Part shown: one piece after another, positions 1 to 12,534 of the stretch
Layout of the letters: every line of letters starts with the position of its first letter
Position numbering within the stretch: position 1 is the first letter of the stretch
NCBI RefSeq assembly: GCF_000203815.1
Contig: NW_004457703.1
Location: 1-64,000, forward strand
Direction: 5' to 3'
Origin: Cavenderia fasciculata
Taxonomy: Eukaryota > Evosea > Eumycetozoa > Acytosteliales > Cavenderiaceae
DNA length: 64,000 nucleotides
The notes under the pieces: model-generated
Databases searched by the model: none
What the model saw: only the letters and a program-made list of their open reading frames with translations
Told to the model about the DNA's origin: nothing
Position numbers and translations under genes: made by a program

Positions 1-911
1 GAAATAAATTGGTCCATGTGAAAGTGAAAAAAAAAAAAAAAAAAAAAAAGGTTAATAAAAGAAATAAATAAAACAAAATATGATTAAAGTGTCAGACAAT
101 GTATTTATTACTATTATTATTATTATTATTTATTACTATTGATAATGTGTGTGCTTGTCTATAAATATTCCAATCTAAGAGTGAGATAAGATAATCTAGT
201 AACCCCACCACCACCACAGAGAGACGCCAACATTTTTGACGCATGTGTACAAAAAAAAAATCAAATAAAATTGATATGAAATAAATAAAAAGAATATCAT
301 TTGATATTTAGATATGAAGAGTAGGAGGAAGATATGTGATGATGAGAGGGAATATATATGTACGAACGATACAAAAAAAAACAAAAAAAAAAAAAAGTAA
401 GGTAGAGATAGATACTAAGTTTTATATATACCTGTTTGTTGTGGCTCGCTTTGAACAAAGAAAGAAGAATGTGAAATGAAACTATGTCTCTCTCCTCTTT
501 TGTCTTGTGTTTAGCTGTGATAGATAATGGATCTTCTATAGAATAAATGCTGATAAATGTTGTTTTTAATCTTCGGGTTCTTTGTTTTCTATTATTCTCT
601 ATCTCTCGGTGCTTTTCAATCCTTCAATTCGAATGAATGAAACGAAAATTGGGAAGATTTTTCTTGTTCTTGAAAGATATTTTTGTCGACTCTGTTTTTA
701 GCTAGTTCTTTTTCATCGTTTCTTTGCAACTATATCAAAAAAAAGAACTCTTTAAGAAGTACCGAAAATTAAATATATATCAAAAGAACAAGTCAAAGGT
801 GGTGTACACCATCATCATCCTTTCTTTTTTTAAAATTGTGGTTGGTAAAAAGAATTCATACAAATTAAATAGTGGTGGGTGAAGAACCTTCTTCTCGCGA
901 TTTCAATCAAA
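1..911. other. Gene-free left edge, possible 5' leader of a minus-strand gene outside the window
   Basis: No convincing coding exon is visible. The stretch holds poly-A runs (about 29-49 and 371-395), an ATT repeat near 113-130 and T/A-rich DNA. On the minus strand, the less AT-rich block from about 700 down to 435 ends in a good donor (GTATATAT after AAACAG, reading leftwards from about 434). It could therefore be a noncoding first exon of a gene lying further left. A 62-codon open frame at 384-196 is mostly Phe/Ile/Leu from T-rich DNA and is not credible. The leader idea is inference only. Confidence 0.35.
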
Positions 912-985
912 TTAATTTTTATTAAAGTTTAAATAATATTTGAACCAAGAAATAGTTTGGTCAACATCCATACAATTAATATTAA

Positions 986-1079
<94 letters not shown>

Positions 1080-3997
1080 GTTATCTGGTGATTCAGTTGG
1101 TTTTTTTTGCCTTCACCGCCATATGTTAAAAGCAATCTATTGAGAGACACCAAAATGATGTGTCGATATTTGAATTGAGTAGTTCCTCTGTGTGCCATTA
1201 AATATGATTCTATTGGCATGCCTCTATTGTTTACCAAAACTACTAGCTTGGACTTGACATAGTAATGCAACTCTTCAAGTCTTTTGCTCATTATATGAGC
1301 ATGATTAATGCCGTTGCCGCTTGGGCTGTTGTGTTGTGCCGAGATGATATTTAAATCATTTAGAGCAGATTTAAATATTTGTACATTCCACTTGTATCCA
1401 ATACGCAAAAGTGATGATAACAATGGCAAGAGGATATTGAACAACTTGTCGTTTTCAAATATAACATTATTATCAATCAATAGTGTTCCATTGATTGGAT
1501 ACAAAAGTGTAATTGCTTGTTGGTTATCGAGAAGAAGGGGAAGGGATGGAGTTGGAGGAGGAGGAGAGGGGGGTTGGTAAACAATTCCTGCTTGATTATT
1601 TTGTATTTGTTCAAACAATGATTTTAAATAATTTTTTAGGTATAATTCTTGTTCTAAATTTGCCACAAAAAATATATTTGAATCTTTGGATTGATATCGA
1701 TATAGAAATGGATATTCAAAGAATACTCTTCTTTGATATCCTTGTTCAATAATGAATAAATAAATAAATTGATTATTAAATTGATTATTAAATTGATTAT
1801 TAAATTGATTATTAAATTGATTATTATTATTATTTTGATTTTTGAGGGATGAGAAATCTACAAGACGTCCACCACAATCAATAATAAATTCTTGTAATTT
1901 AGATGAAGGATATGAATCATTATCTGTTGGCGTCTTTGATTTAATAAATACCACATTTATCACTGTTGTTTGATCGCCATTCAAATTATTTTCTGTTGTT
2001 TTGAGTGTTGAGATTGATTTAGTTATTAGAGGTTTTGGTTGTTTGTAAACAATTCCATACAACTTATTACCATTTGTTGAAAATAGATATACATATTTTC
2101 TATTTGATATTCGAGTAAAGCCCACAATTGGTGATGAAACCGAAACTTTTAGCTTGTATAGCAAAGAATAAAATGGTGACGTGGGATTGTTTGGTGAATT
2201 GTTTGACGGTGAAAAGTGTAATACAGGAAACAGACAATGATCTTTTAGTGAAAAGTCAAGGATAGTGTTCTTGGTGTCTTGATCGAGTGAATAAAAATTG
2301 CATTTTTGAAAGTTTAAAGAGTTTGTTGTTGTGAGCCTTACTTTGCTGTTATGTTCATCTAGTCTAGAAATGGACATTGTCGAAATAAAAATATCATCAA
2401 ATTCTATTCTTCCTCTCCAAATAATGCTAGGAACTTGTTTGGGCTGAATTTTGTTGTTGTTGTTGGTTGATGATGATTGTGGTGGTGGTGGTGGTGGTTG
2501 TTTGTGATTATTTGGTTTATGACTTAGATCCCAAGAAATTTGGTTATTATTATGATTTGAATCCAATTGCTCCTTGATGATTTTTGGGGGTTGCTTTTTG
2601 TTGTTGTTGATTATGCTTGGAAGGCTTCCATTTAAAAGTGGTGAGGAAGGGGGTGAAGAAGGGGATTTGGTTTTTGGCACTTTGGAGAGGTATTGATTCA
2701 TCCCCGTTGTGGCTCCAGATGAGGGTGAGGGTTTCTTGAGAATCATAGAGGGAGATGGCAAAGGTGGACTACTAGATGGAGCATCCTTTAATTTTTTGTT
2801 TGGACGGATTTGGGGAGAATAATTTTCATCAACTTTTCTCTTCTCTTCATCCAAATCACCAAATTTGTTTAATTTTCTTTTGTTATCAACAAAAGTATTA
2901 TTATTATTATTATTATTATCACCATTACTACGACTATTACTATGACTATTACTATTACTATGACTATAATCCTTGACTTCTCCATCTTCTTCATCATCTT
3001 CTTGATTGTTGAGATCTATATCTGATAAATCACCCCATCTACAATGATCACATACCCAATCTCCTTTGGGGACATTTGAAATGGGATAGCGAAGGCAATA
3101 CATGTGATAACCTCTATCACATCCATCCGAGTCACAAAGTAGAATTTTATCTTCATCTTTGCCCAACTTGCATTTACTACATAAAAGATTCTCTAGAATT
3201 TCATCTTGGCTGTCGTCAGATTCAGATAGCGAGCTATATGATTGGTCATCGTCGTCGGAAAAGTCTCCATCCTCTTTCTCTTTTGGGGTTTGTTTTCTTG
3301 GCCTTCCTTCTTTTTTTTTTTTTTTTTTGAGTTCTTTTTTAAAGAATAAGAAGAAGAGGAAAGAGTGGGAGAAGAAGAAATGGGAGATTTGTTTTTTTCG
3401 AGTGAGGGATCCCTAGAACCAAGCCTCTTTGAGTTGCTAATTCTCTTTTTCTTGTCCTGGCAATCTTGACACTCCCACCTTCTAGGTACCCTATTTAATG
3501 GTGGTGAAGTACAATAAGAATGATAATAAAAGTGACATCTAAGACATTTTACCATGTTTGTTCCGTTTTCATCTTTGTTGCAAAACGAACAAGTCTAAAA
3601 AAAAAAAAAATAAAAGGGTTAAAGAGTTGAAAGAAGGACGACGATTGGTTGGTCATTTTTGTGTTTATACCTTTTCTTCATTGCTACCAGAAGATGATGA
3701 AGAAATATCAGAGGAATCATCATCATCACCAGAATCTTGTGAAGAGTAAGATTCAGATTCAGATTTGTTCTCTTTATCATCTTGATCAGAGCTATCATCG
3801 GATGAACTCTCATCGTTGGTTTTCCTATGATCTGCAGTTTCTGTATCATGATTTCCATCTATTATTTTCTTTTGACGATGATAATGGTCTCTTTTAGAGG
3901 AGGAGGAAGAAGAGGATGATGATGAGGAATAGGATGATTGTCTTTGTTTGTTATCATTCTTCTTCCTTGATGAAGATGATATTTCGTTTCTTTTCAT
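912..3997 (-). CDS. Two-PHD-finger, AT-hook-like chromatin protein (reading frame broken at two homopolymers)
   Basis: Probable nuclear chromatin reader. Exon 1 is 3997-3671 (Ser/Asp/Glu-rich), the intron has a GTATAA donor and TTTTTAG acceptor, and exon 2 runs from 3594. The first PHD finger (about 3594-3460) has CSFC, CLRCHFYYHSYC and CQDC. The second (about 3193-3050) has CSKC, CDSDGCDRGYHMYC and CDHC. Between them a Lys run is followed by GRPRK, an AT-hook-like core. From about 2430 a segment starting IWRGRIEFDDI looks loosely SPOC-like (weak). Long Asn and Pro/Ser tracts separate the domains. The reading frame changes at the T18 run 3311-3328 and at the T8 run 1101-1108. One extra base in each gives about 1003 residues ending MDVDQTISWFKYYL... 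with the stop at 912. As read, the frame after the T8 run gives an implausible poly-Ile tail ending at 929. PHD assignment is firm; the exact target is unknown. Confidence 0.72.
979..1079. repeat. (ATT)n microsatellite
   Basis: About 32 copies of ATT near the 3' end of the PHD-finger gene. On the minus strand it encodes poly-Asn in one frame and poly-Ile in another. Poly-Asn is usual in dictyostelids, which supports the repaired frame. Confidence 0.9.
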
Positions 3998-4156
3998 GAT
4001 CCCCCACAGAAACCAAAGAATTCTTCTTCTTTATCTCTCCACAACAACAACAATAATAATAATAATACAATAATAACGAAATCCACATTTCGTATCTGTT
4101 TTTTTAAAAAGGGGTGAACAAAAAAAAAAAAAAAAAAATAGATTGCTTTTTTGTTT

Positions 4157-7100
4157 TTATTGTTTTTTTGGATCGTTTATAAATAAAAGAGCTTTTGAAC
4201 GTCTTGAAAGTGCCCATTGGACTGACCAAATGGCCAAAGGTCTCATATAAGTTGAGGCTCTGAAACTGCCATTCATATCCCAAGCCTCAGGTGTCTATAG
4301 ATAAATAATAAAAAAATGGTTAATTGATCAACCTTTTTTTTTTTTTGTTTTTTTTTTTGTTTACACATACTTGATATTGAAAGCCCCATTTTTCATAGGA
4401 ACTATTTACCAGTCCCTTAATTAAACTCCAAGCCTCTTTGTCCATATAGTGTAAAAGAAATGTACTTGCAAGTGAATAGCTTGTTCCTATCCAAACCTCG
4501 CTTGATTGTAGACATGTTTGGTCGACAATGGCCAAAGGAGAAATCCCGTTTACGGCACCACAAGATCCGTTTGAATAACTCTTTATATTGTATTCATTGA
4601 TAATGGATAGTGTAGAAAGAGCTTGGTCAAGGGTCATGTACGAAGACAAGCCACAACTTGTTAAGTACCAGTGACCAGCCAATTGATCGGCCATTATACT
4701 GTTGTAGTGCGATTGTTTTGAAGAGTCATAATTAAAGTAATGCCCATTCCACAGTTTCTTGTTGTATGATTTCTTTCCTTTTTCAAATAGTTTACTGTAC
4801 ACCTCCTCGTCGTCACGTAAACCAAGAATCCGAGCCATTGCCGATGTTGCTTTAATTGCTGCCAACCACAGGCCACCCGTGTAGGCGCTGCATCCACTTG
4901 CAGACCATGTATCGTATGTTTGGTCTGGGAAACCTTCATTGTCAATAACTCCATCATCGTCTGTATCAAATTCAAATGCCTTTCTGATGACCTCTTCCAC
5001 GGTTCCCCACATTTGTAACAAGAATCCTCTATCACCGTCAAGTGGAATGTATTCCTGACCAAAGCTGCTGCTAGTAGCATTACTTTTTTGGCCACTAGAG
5101 TCTACCGATGTTAAAAGGTAGTCACGGTACACTTGTAGAATAAACTTGCAAGGTAAATCTTTCCATCTTGATATGTCTTGTATATTGTATGCGTTGACTC
5201 GTTTCCAAGGATCTTCACCCGGATTACCAATGTCATGGGGTACGGTTCCCCTCAGTTTACGAGGGATTTGTTTTCCACTATGAATGCACTCTACAGTTTC
5301 TCCTCCATAGTCTTCCATCGTAGCATCGGCGATACCACTCTGTAGACTGAATTCCAGCGAGGGCCAGAGGGTAGCCAATGCAAAAGATGCATAAAAATGT
5401 ACATCATATGTATTATACATTAAATATTCTTGACTTTCTAGATATGCAAATTGTCCAATTTCTTTATCATAAATATAATTATTGTTATTATTATTATTAT
5501 TATCTATAATGTTATTTTGATTATTATTTTGATTATTTTGATTAATTGTCCAAATTGAACCACCATCAACAAGAAAGTATAATTCATTAAATAGAGCCTT
5601 TTTATAAAAAGAAGGTAGTTGAGGATCTTGCAAGATAGGATTTTGCCAAGAATTGATTTGTTGTTCCCAATTTTGATAGTTTAGAGAGGCATAATGGGCA
5701 ATCGATTGACTATTATTGCCACTGGTTCCAAAAAACTTTGTATATCTACGTGGATATATAGATTTTCCAGAGTTAAAAGTACAGTAAGGAGAATCCCATG
5801 CAACCGCAAATACTATTTGACGCGAAGATTGAGCCTCTACTCTGACTTTGTATGCTATGGCAGCACCAATTGGTTTTTTCGCTTGGTTGGGTCTGGTATC
5901 GTCACTATTATCCAAAACACCATTCTTATTAAAACTGTACCATAGGTTTGCAGCCTCTAGCCTATTTGTCGTTTCAAATCTCGATACATATGAAAAATTC
6001 GATCCAGGCTCGTCACAAAGTGCACCAATTGACAACTCCATACTACTATTCTGGGAAGCACTTCTATTGGTATTTAGTGTTATGCCTCTAAATTTTCCAT
6101 TGTCCAACGAAAAGGAACGATTGTAATGACCTCCCAGCTGATCAGTGGAATCAGTGCCATCACCGTTTTGCCAAGTAAACATTAAACTAATGTCTGCAGA
6201 TACTGGAGCACTGTTATCAATCTTCCACACAAATACTGCACAAGGATAGCTAGACTCTTGATAGTTGTGCGCTATAACTGGTGACACTTGTTTACACACC
6301 AATTTAATGTCGGGATGAGGTTCTTCATAGACGGTCCAAGCACGAGGAAACATTCCAAAATAACTAGATTTATCTCCTTTGAGTGCCCAGTTCCAAACAT
6401 CTAGATTTTGATTATTTCTTGGTTTACCCTGACATAAAACAGTTGCAAGTTTGTTGGTTGCAGAAGAAGAAGAAGAGGAAGAGGAAGAAGAAGTGGATCC
6501 TTGATTGTTCATTTTGATAAATACCGAAAAATTATTGGCATCGACTACTTTGTTGGTGACAACTCCATTTGATAAATTCCATCTTACAAAATCACCTCTC
6601 CATCCACGTGTAATCGATCCACACCCAATACCACCAATTGGTACGCCCATAATCGGTCCTGGATTTGGCATATTAAATGGATCCATAATCGGTAATCTAC
6701 CTGCATTCATTTCTCTCTTTACATATTTCCACATTCTATACCCTAGACCCATTAATTTAATTCCTTGACCAAATGATACCTAAAGAAAGAAAGAAAGAAG
6801 GAGGAGGAGGGGAGGAGGAATTAATAAATATGAACAAAAATATTATTAAAAATATTAGGTGTAAAGAGATTTTCTTACTTGAAATTTTTTGTGATCAGGA
6901 AACTGATTGTTGAGGGCCCTTGTCCAACAATGGGGAGGAATATCCTCACCCAATCTCTGCCACTTTTCCATTTCCGATTGAATGTCTTCCTCTTCAAAGG
7001 TAGAGTTTTCAGATTTACTCCTTTCCTCAACCTCTTCTCCAAGATCATTCCAAAAGTTATCTGTGCTAAAGCTTAAAAGATTTTGAACAGGTTTGGCGTT

Positions 7101-7934
7101 ATATGCTGACATGATTGTGCTCTTTGTAAATGCAAGTGAATTGATTGCCATCGATTTTATGTTTTCAGTAGAAACTACTGAATAGGTTGAACTATTATTA
7201 AGATTATTATTATTATTATTATTGTTAAGATTAAGATTATTAAGATTAAGATTATTTGTAGAAGGATCGAATGTAGGGATTTGTTCCTCCAAACAAGATG
7301 ATGATCCTTGTTCAATTTGTCCATTAAAATCGATATTGGATTGGTTTATATCCTCTATTGTTGTTGTTGTTGTTGATGATGTTGTTGTTGTTGTTAATGT
7401 TGATGTTGTTGATGTTGAATTTGTTGTCGTAGTATTTTCTGTAATTGTAGCTGCTCGATCCTCACCATCAACAAACCCAAAATTTAGCCTGATAGAATCA
7501 TTGATAGCATCGTCAGTGACATGATGATTCACTTGCAATATGTTATCTTGATTTTTGTTGTTGTTGGTAACAAAGAATTTCTCTAAAGTCTGAGCAGCAA
7601 TGCTGTTGTCAAGAAGAGTTGAAGAACTATTGTATCCAATAGAAGACGATATGGGAGAAGAAAAGAAGTTAATTTCTTCATATTCGTCGATTGTAGCTTG
7701 TTCAAAATCAATTAAATCATTGTTGCTGCTAGTGTTGGTTGTATTGTTATTTTCATTGGTAGTTGCTATTAGCAAGTTTGTATTGTGTTGATGTTGCTGT
7801 TTTTGTTGTTGTTGTTGTTGTTGACGATGTTGTTGAGGTCTCATCATATTTGATGGTGAAGTTGCATTCAATATCTTATTGTCGTTGGTATTATCAAAAA
7901 AGAAGAGATCATCTCCTTCGTCTTTTTCTTCCAT
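4157..7934 (-). CDS. GBA2-type non-lysosomal glucosylceramidase (GH116)
   Basis: Predicted to hydrolyse glucosylceramide at the cytosolic face of ER/Golgi/plasma membranes. Three exons: 7934-6879, 6779-4371 and 4294-4157, with phases that join cleanly to about 1200 residues. Exon 1 is mostly Asn/Thr/Gln-rich and ends in the family's [16 protein letters not shown] region. Exon 2 continues [16 protein letters not shown] and then has [20 protein letters not shown], the GBA2 N-terminal beta-domain signature. The catalytic (alpha/alpha) part includes [31 protein letters not shown] and [20 protein letters not shown], where the family's acid/base Asp is expected. Exon 3 encodes [19 protein letters not shown], the conserved C-terminus. 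No signal peptide is visible, which fits the non-lysosomal class. The roughly 340-residue low-complexity N-terminal extension is unusual. Confidence 0.93.
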
Positions 7935-8083
7935 TTAACTTTATAGTTCTATAATGGATTATATATTATATAATAAAGATCTCTGCAACAATAATAATAT
8001 TAATAATAACCTTTTCACACTTTTGCTTTGTTTTTTTTGTTTCGATTTTTAATTAAATTAATTTTATTAAAATGAATTTCGAG

Positions 8084-10657
8084 TTATGTATTTTTTTCTT
8101 CTGGTTGTGATTGTTCACTTATCCAATAATTGATTACTTGATACATAATGTCTAAAGGAAGAGCACCATTCTTTAGAATAATGCTGTGAAATTTTTTAAT
8201 ATCAAATCTTTCCTTCAATTGTTGTTCACAATAACTTCTTAGTTCTTTGATTTTGAGTGCACCAATCTTGCTTGATAACCCCTAAAAATATTATTTTTGA
8301 ATCAATGAATGAGCAGTATTTTTTTTTTTTTTTTTTTGTTTTAAGATAATTACAATTCCAGGCAAAGAAGCAATAGTGTCAATATTTAGTTTTGCATCAT
8401 TGACCTCAAATCCACAGCTATCTACAAGAAAAGATAGACACTTATCATATCCCCATTTAATTCCTGAATAATGCATACTAGCATCTATAATCATTGAAGC
8501 AGTTCTAATGGAATATAAAATAAATTAAATTATAATCTTTTCTTTTTTTCTTTTTTTTTTTTTTTTGTTTGTTTTCATACATTCTAAGATCAGTAATATA
8601 ATGACCTAGTCTTCCCCATTTATCTTCAATCCAATTGAATTCAACTGAAAGACTTTCTGCATAATGTCCCCAACCCTCGTAAGAAGAATAATTCATCTAA
8701 TAAATAAAAACAAAAGATTAATAACTGACTGCTCTGTGTTTTTAAAAAGAACTTACAAAGTTTCTTCTAAAAATATCTATATTTTCCTGTCTTGAAACTA
8801 GTAATTGAAGATGGTGACCTGGTACCCCCTCCAGAAATGCTATTGATTTGATGAGAATTTTAGATCTACCCAGGGCCTTGTTAAAATCGATATAGACTCT
8901 TGCCTTTTCTCTATTGTCTGCAGGAGGTGGAATGTATAGGAATGAACTTGCACCTGAATTAAAATCTGATTTTAGATATTGAATATCCTCCAAATGTCCA
9001 ATTGGTGGCAAATCAAATAATGTCTCTATATCTTTGTAGTGATCTTTGAAAACCTTGTTTATGGAATCAATTACTTGATTTTCACCTTGTTCAGAGTTGT
9101 CAAAGTTGAGTGACTCCTTATCAACGATTCGATTGATATAGTGACCAAAAGTCTCTGTCTGCGAATCAAATGGGTAGTCTTTGGACATGAGATCGATAAT
9201 TGAGTGTTGAATTCTGCTAATTTCGCCGTATCCACACTCTACAATATCCATGGGGTGCATTGTTGTCGAGGTGTAATAATAGAGACTAAAACGATAGATT
9301 TCATCTCCATTGGAAGGTAAATTCCACAATCCAATTTCTTTTGGAGCCAATGGATAAATAGAGTCTAGGTATTGAGATAAGCGCAAAAGAGATGGTACGA
9401 AATGTTCAGAGAGCGCCAATCTCAATCTTTCCAATAATGATCTTTTCATCTTTTCTGATAGCGTCGATAACAAGGGTTCACAATATAATCGATCATAAAG
9501 TCTAAGGTATAATTTGTGGGTAGTGACATCTTTTGGTATCCTCCTTGCTACAACTGGTGCATCATCATCGTCATCGTCATCATCATTGTTGGATTGTGGG
9601 GATAAAGATGATGTTGAAAAAGTGGAAGAAGAAGAGGAAGAGGAAGAAGATGATGATGATGATGATGATGATGAAGATGATGAAGTAGAAGAAGAGAGTG
9701 ATTCTGTCGATGAAATAGTATTGTTTCTTTTTGATGATGTTTGTGTTTTTGGAGATTCATTTTGTGGGCCACCAACAACAATCTCTGAAATATTTGCCAA
9801 CTCTAGAATTTGTTGGTTTGACTTTTTCATTATATTCTCTGGTGCCAATATTCCCTCACATACTCTGGATTTTATATCTTTTATTATCCCAGATACATAT
9901 GATTCTGTTTCTAATATTCTTGATATATATGCTTCAATATCTCTTTTGTCTTTTAACTAAAGAAAAAAAAACCAAAAAAGGTTATTATTATTTTTGTATA
10001 TTTTTTTTTTTTTTTTTATTTACATACAGAATGAGAGGTAAAAAGAGTTTGTCTAAGTGCAACTATATAACCTTTTGAAGGATTTAATGGAAAGATAGTT
10101 GGATGGTAGATATAGAGGGGCGAAAGATAAATCTTTAATGAAAGTCCCATCAGAGAAGTTGAAAGAAACCAACTAATCGTATTGTATGATATCCACTGTT
10201 GTAGACTACCAGGTTTTTTGTTTGACAGATCGACATTGACAGTATCTTCAAACTTTTTTAGCATCTCTATTTGATATCTAATACGATTGAAACCAAGTTG
10301 CTTGCTAGTAGGAGATACATCTTCGAGAAAGTAATTATGAAAATAGAGACCATATTGTTCGATAATCTTGAATCGTGAGAGACATTGATAACTAGCCATT
10401 ATCGTCTCTAAAAAGATTCGAAGTATGCATATATTTAATGTATAGGGTGTAAAGTAGATTGTTGGTATGACATAGAGATAGACGACAGACAATAACAACA
10501 ATGTGATCGACAAACTGACATAACTGGTGAACTGAATACTTTTGCTGTCTGATAAAAATAAAAAACCAGATGACATGCCTATTATTACACATCCTATTGT
10601 TAATAATATCATCCCTATTGCTTTTACCCTTCTTAGTTGAATTAAATATTTTATCAT
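8084..10657 (-). CDS. Membrane-anchored DUF885 family protein
   Basis: Five exons (10657-10028, 9956-8757, 8696-8581, 8504-8354, 8281-8084) join in phase to about 764 residues. DUF885 proteins resemble zinc metallopeptidases; no function is established here. Residues about 14-70 hold two hydrophobic segments, so the protein is probably membrane-bound. The family region starts near PTIFPLNPSKGYIVALRQ and runs over the exon 1/2 join into LKDKRDIEAYISRI. Later hallmarks are EGVPGHHLQ (the HH metal-site-like motif), NYSSYEGWGHYAESL, DASMHYSGIKWGYD, LPGIGLSSKIGALKIKELR and KKFHSIILKNGALPL. A Ser/Asp run (encoded about 9560-9710) interrupts the family region. The start at 10657 is the first Met of the open frame and lies just after an ATT repeat. 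Confidence 0.85.
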
Positions 10658-10661
10658 CCTT

Positions 10662-10664
10662 ATA

Positions 10665-10721
<57 letters not shown>

Positions 10722-10761
10722 GTATTGGTATCAGTAGTAGTATTATTATTATTATTATTAA
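10662..10761. repeat. (ATT)n repeat in promoter region
   Basis: Two ATT runs (about 10662-10720 and 10740-10760) separated by a short unique stretch, immediately upstream of the DUF885 gene start. This is typical low-complexity dictyostelid intergenic DNA. Confidence 0.8.
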
Positions 10762-10844
10762 AAGTTTCAGTCTGAATCATTGTGTTGTGCGAAAAAAAAA
10801 AAATAATTGGTATGATGGGTTGGTGGTGATGATGATCAAACAAT

Positions 10845-12305
10845 TTATAAATTAGATTGTTTTATTTTGTTATTGTCAGACGACTCTATGTTTATATCAA
10901 CATAGTGCCAACAATTATTCATGACACCTCTAAGATTCCAAATATCCTTTACATCTTTTGGTTGTGTATTACTTGCAGAATCCCCTACAGAAAAATGAAT
11001 TAAAAAATAGAGAGATATATAGATTGTGAGTAAGTATTTTTTTGGTGGTGCATTTGCCACTTATTTTGTTTAACTTACATGCTCTACAACAAATTCTAAT
11101 AGGGATACTAGATTTGTTACCTGTTGTATGATGATGATTGGTTGCCAATGACTTTATAGTATATCTAAACAAAGTCCAACCCCAATATTTATTGGAATTA
11201 CCTTTCTCTTCACCCATCAACTCTGCATAATCCCAAGTCTCACCACCGTCAAGTGAAACATCAACACGTTCAATCTTTCGACCACCGCCGCTAGTAGCAT
11301 ATCCATAAATAGAGAATGGTAAAAAGAGATGTGAATTTGGAGCCGGGATGCATATAGCACTTTGTATAGATAATTCTTGAAGCGATGGAGTCTTGTCCCA
11401 ATATTGCTCAACATTGTTCCAATCTACACCACTGTGAAATATTTTGTAGTCTCTACGTTGGAAAAAGCTGGTAGATTCTTCGCTGCTCACAGTAATCTTG
11501 TCCAACCATTTTACACTTCTTGCACCAATGATTCCTGGAGCAATAACTCTTAATGGATATCCATGATCTCTAGTCAATGTTTCGCCATTCATTTCATATG
11601 CCAATATTACATCACCATTAATGTCCCTAATAATAAATAATTGTTAATATTCTTTCTCTTTTTCTTTTCCTTTTCCTTTTCCTATTCCTACTACATACAT
11701 TGCTTTCTCCATTGTAATTGAACTTCCATAGGGTTTTCCCTCATCTTCTGGACATCCAACATCTAAACCCCAAAAACATGCATGCTTTGCACCATTACCA
11801 ACAGGGAATGCATTTGCCTTTTCGAGTACGTCACGAAGTCTACATCCTGCCCATACACCATTTGACAAACTAGCAATTCCCCATCCAACACCTTTAACCT
11901 TTTTATAGTCACTCATCATAGTTCTACGGTTACCAGCACACTATATTGAACAATGAAAGAAAGAAAGAAAAGAGTTAAAACTGTATTGATTATTTATGTG
12001 AGACTTTAAATACCTACCTGTAGATGTGCTGTAATAGTAACTTTTTCAAATTGTTGTTTAATATCATCGATTGATAGTAATAGAGGTTTTCCAACCAATC
12101 CATCTATCTTTAAAAAGTAACTAGACTCTTGTACAAGTGGTACGGGTGCATGATTTCTAACGTAAAAGTGCTCTGTAGGTGTAACAAACGATTGAATTAG
12201 TCTTTCTGGTGTAGGTTCGGCATTAAATGGCTCTTTAGCATTAATGATAAACTCTTTGTTTCTTGTTGGTTCTAAAGAAAAATCAGCTGTTGCTTTGTCG
12301 CCCAT
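10845..12305 (-). CDS. Sulfite oxidase, haem-free type with peroxisomal SNL tail
   Basis: A molybdopterin enzyme predicted to oxidise sulfite to sulfate. Four exons (12305-12018, 11940-11699, 11626-11079, 10984-10845) join in phase to 405 residues. Exon 1 has EHFYVRNHAPVP. The exon 1/2 join creates LQCAGNRRTMM, which supplies the conserved molybdenum-ligand Cys. Exon 3 has DHGYPLRVIAPGIIGARSVK and the dimerisation domain with SLDGGETW. Exon 4 ends WNLRGVMNNCWH and then SNL-stop. There is no cytochrome b5 domain and no mitochondrial presequence, so the layout is that of the plant enzyme rather than the animal one. SNL is a known PTS1 variant and is also the plant enzyme's tail, so peroxisomal location is a reasonable inference. 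Confidence 0.93.
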
Positions 12306-12534
12306 TTGTTGTTATTGTTAATAATAAAATAACAAATAATATTATCACTCTTTCTATATCTATATATTTCTATATTGTTTTGAGTGAAACAAATGCATTC
12401 CTCCCCACTTTTGTGTAAGGAGGAAACGAGGAGGTGGGAGAAGAAATTTCATTCAAAAAAGTTTTGTTGTATAGATCTTTGAACAAAGACGGAAGTGATC
12501 TTGCAAGATTTGTTTTTTGACAATTTATTTGTGA

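Noticed and set aside
196-384. 62-residue Phe/Ile-rich frame on the minus strand
   Set aside because: T-rich sequence that probably lies in an intron or leader of a gene to the left.
940-1143. Poly-Leu open frame on the plus strand
   Set aside because: It is simply the ATT repeat read in the TTA frame, antisense to the PHD gene.
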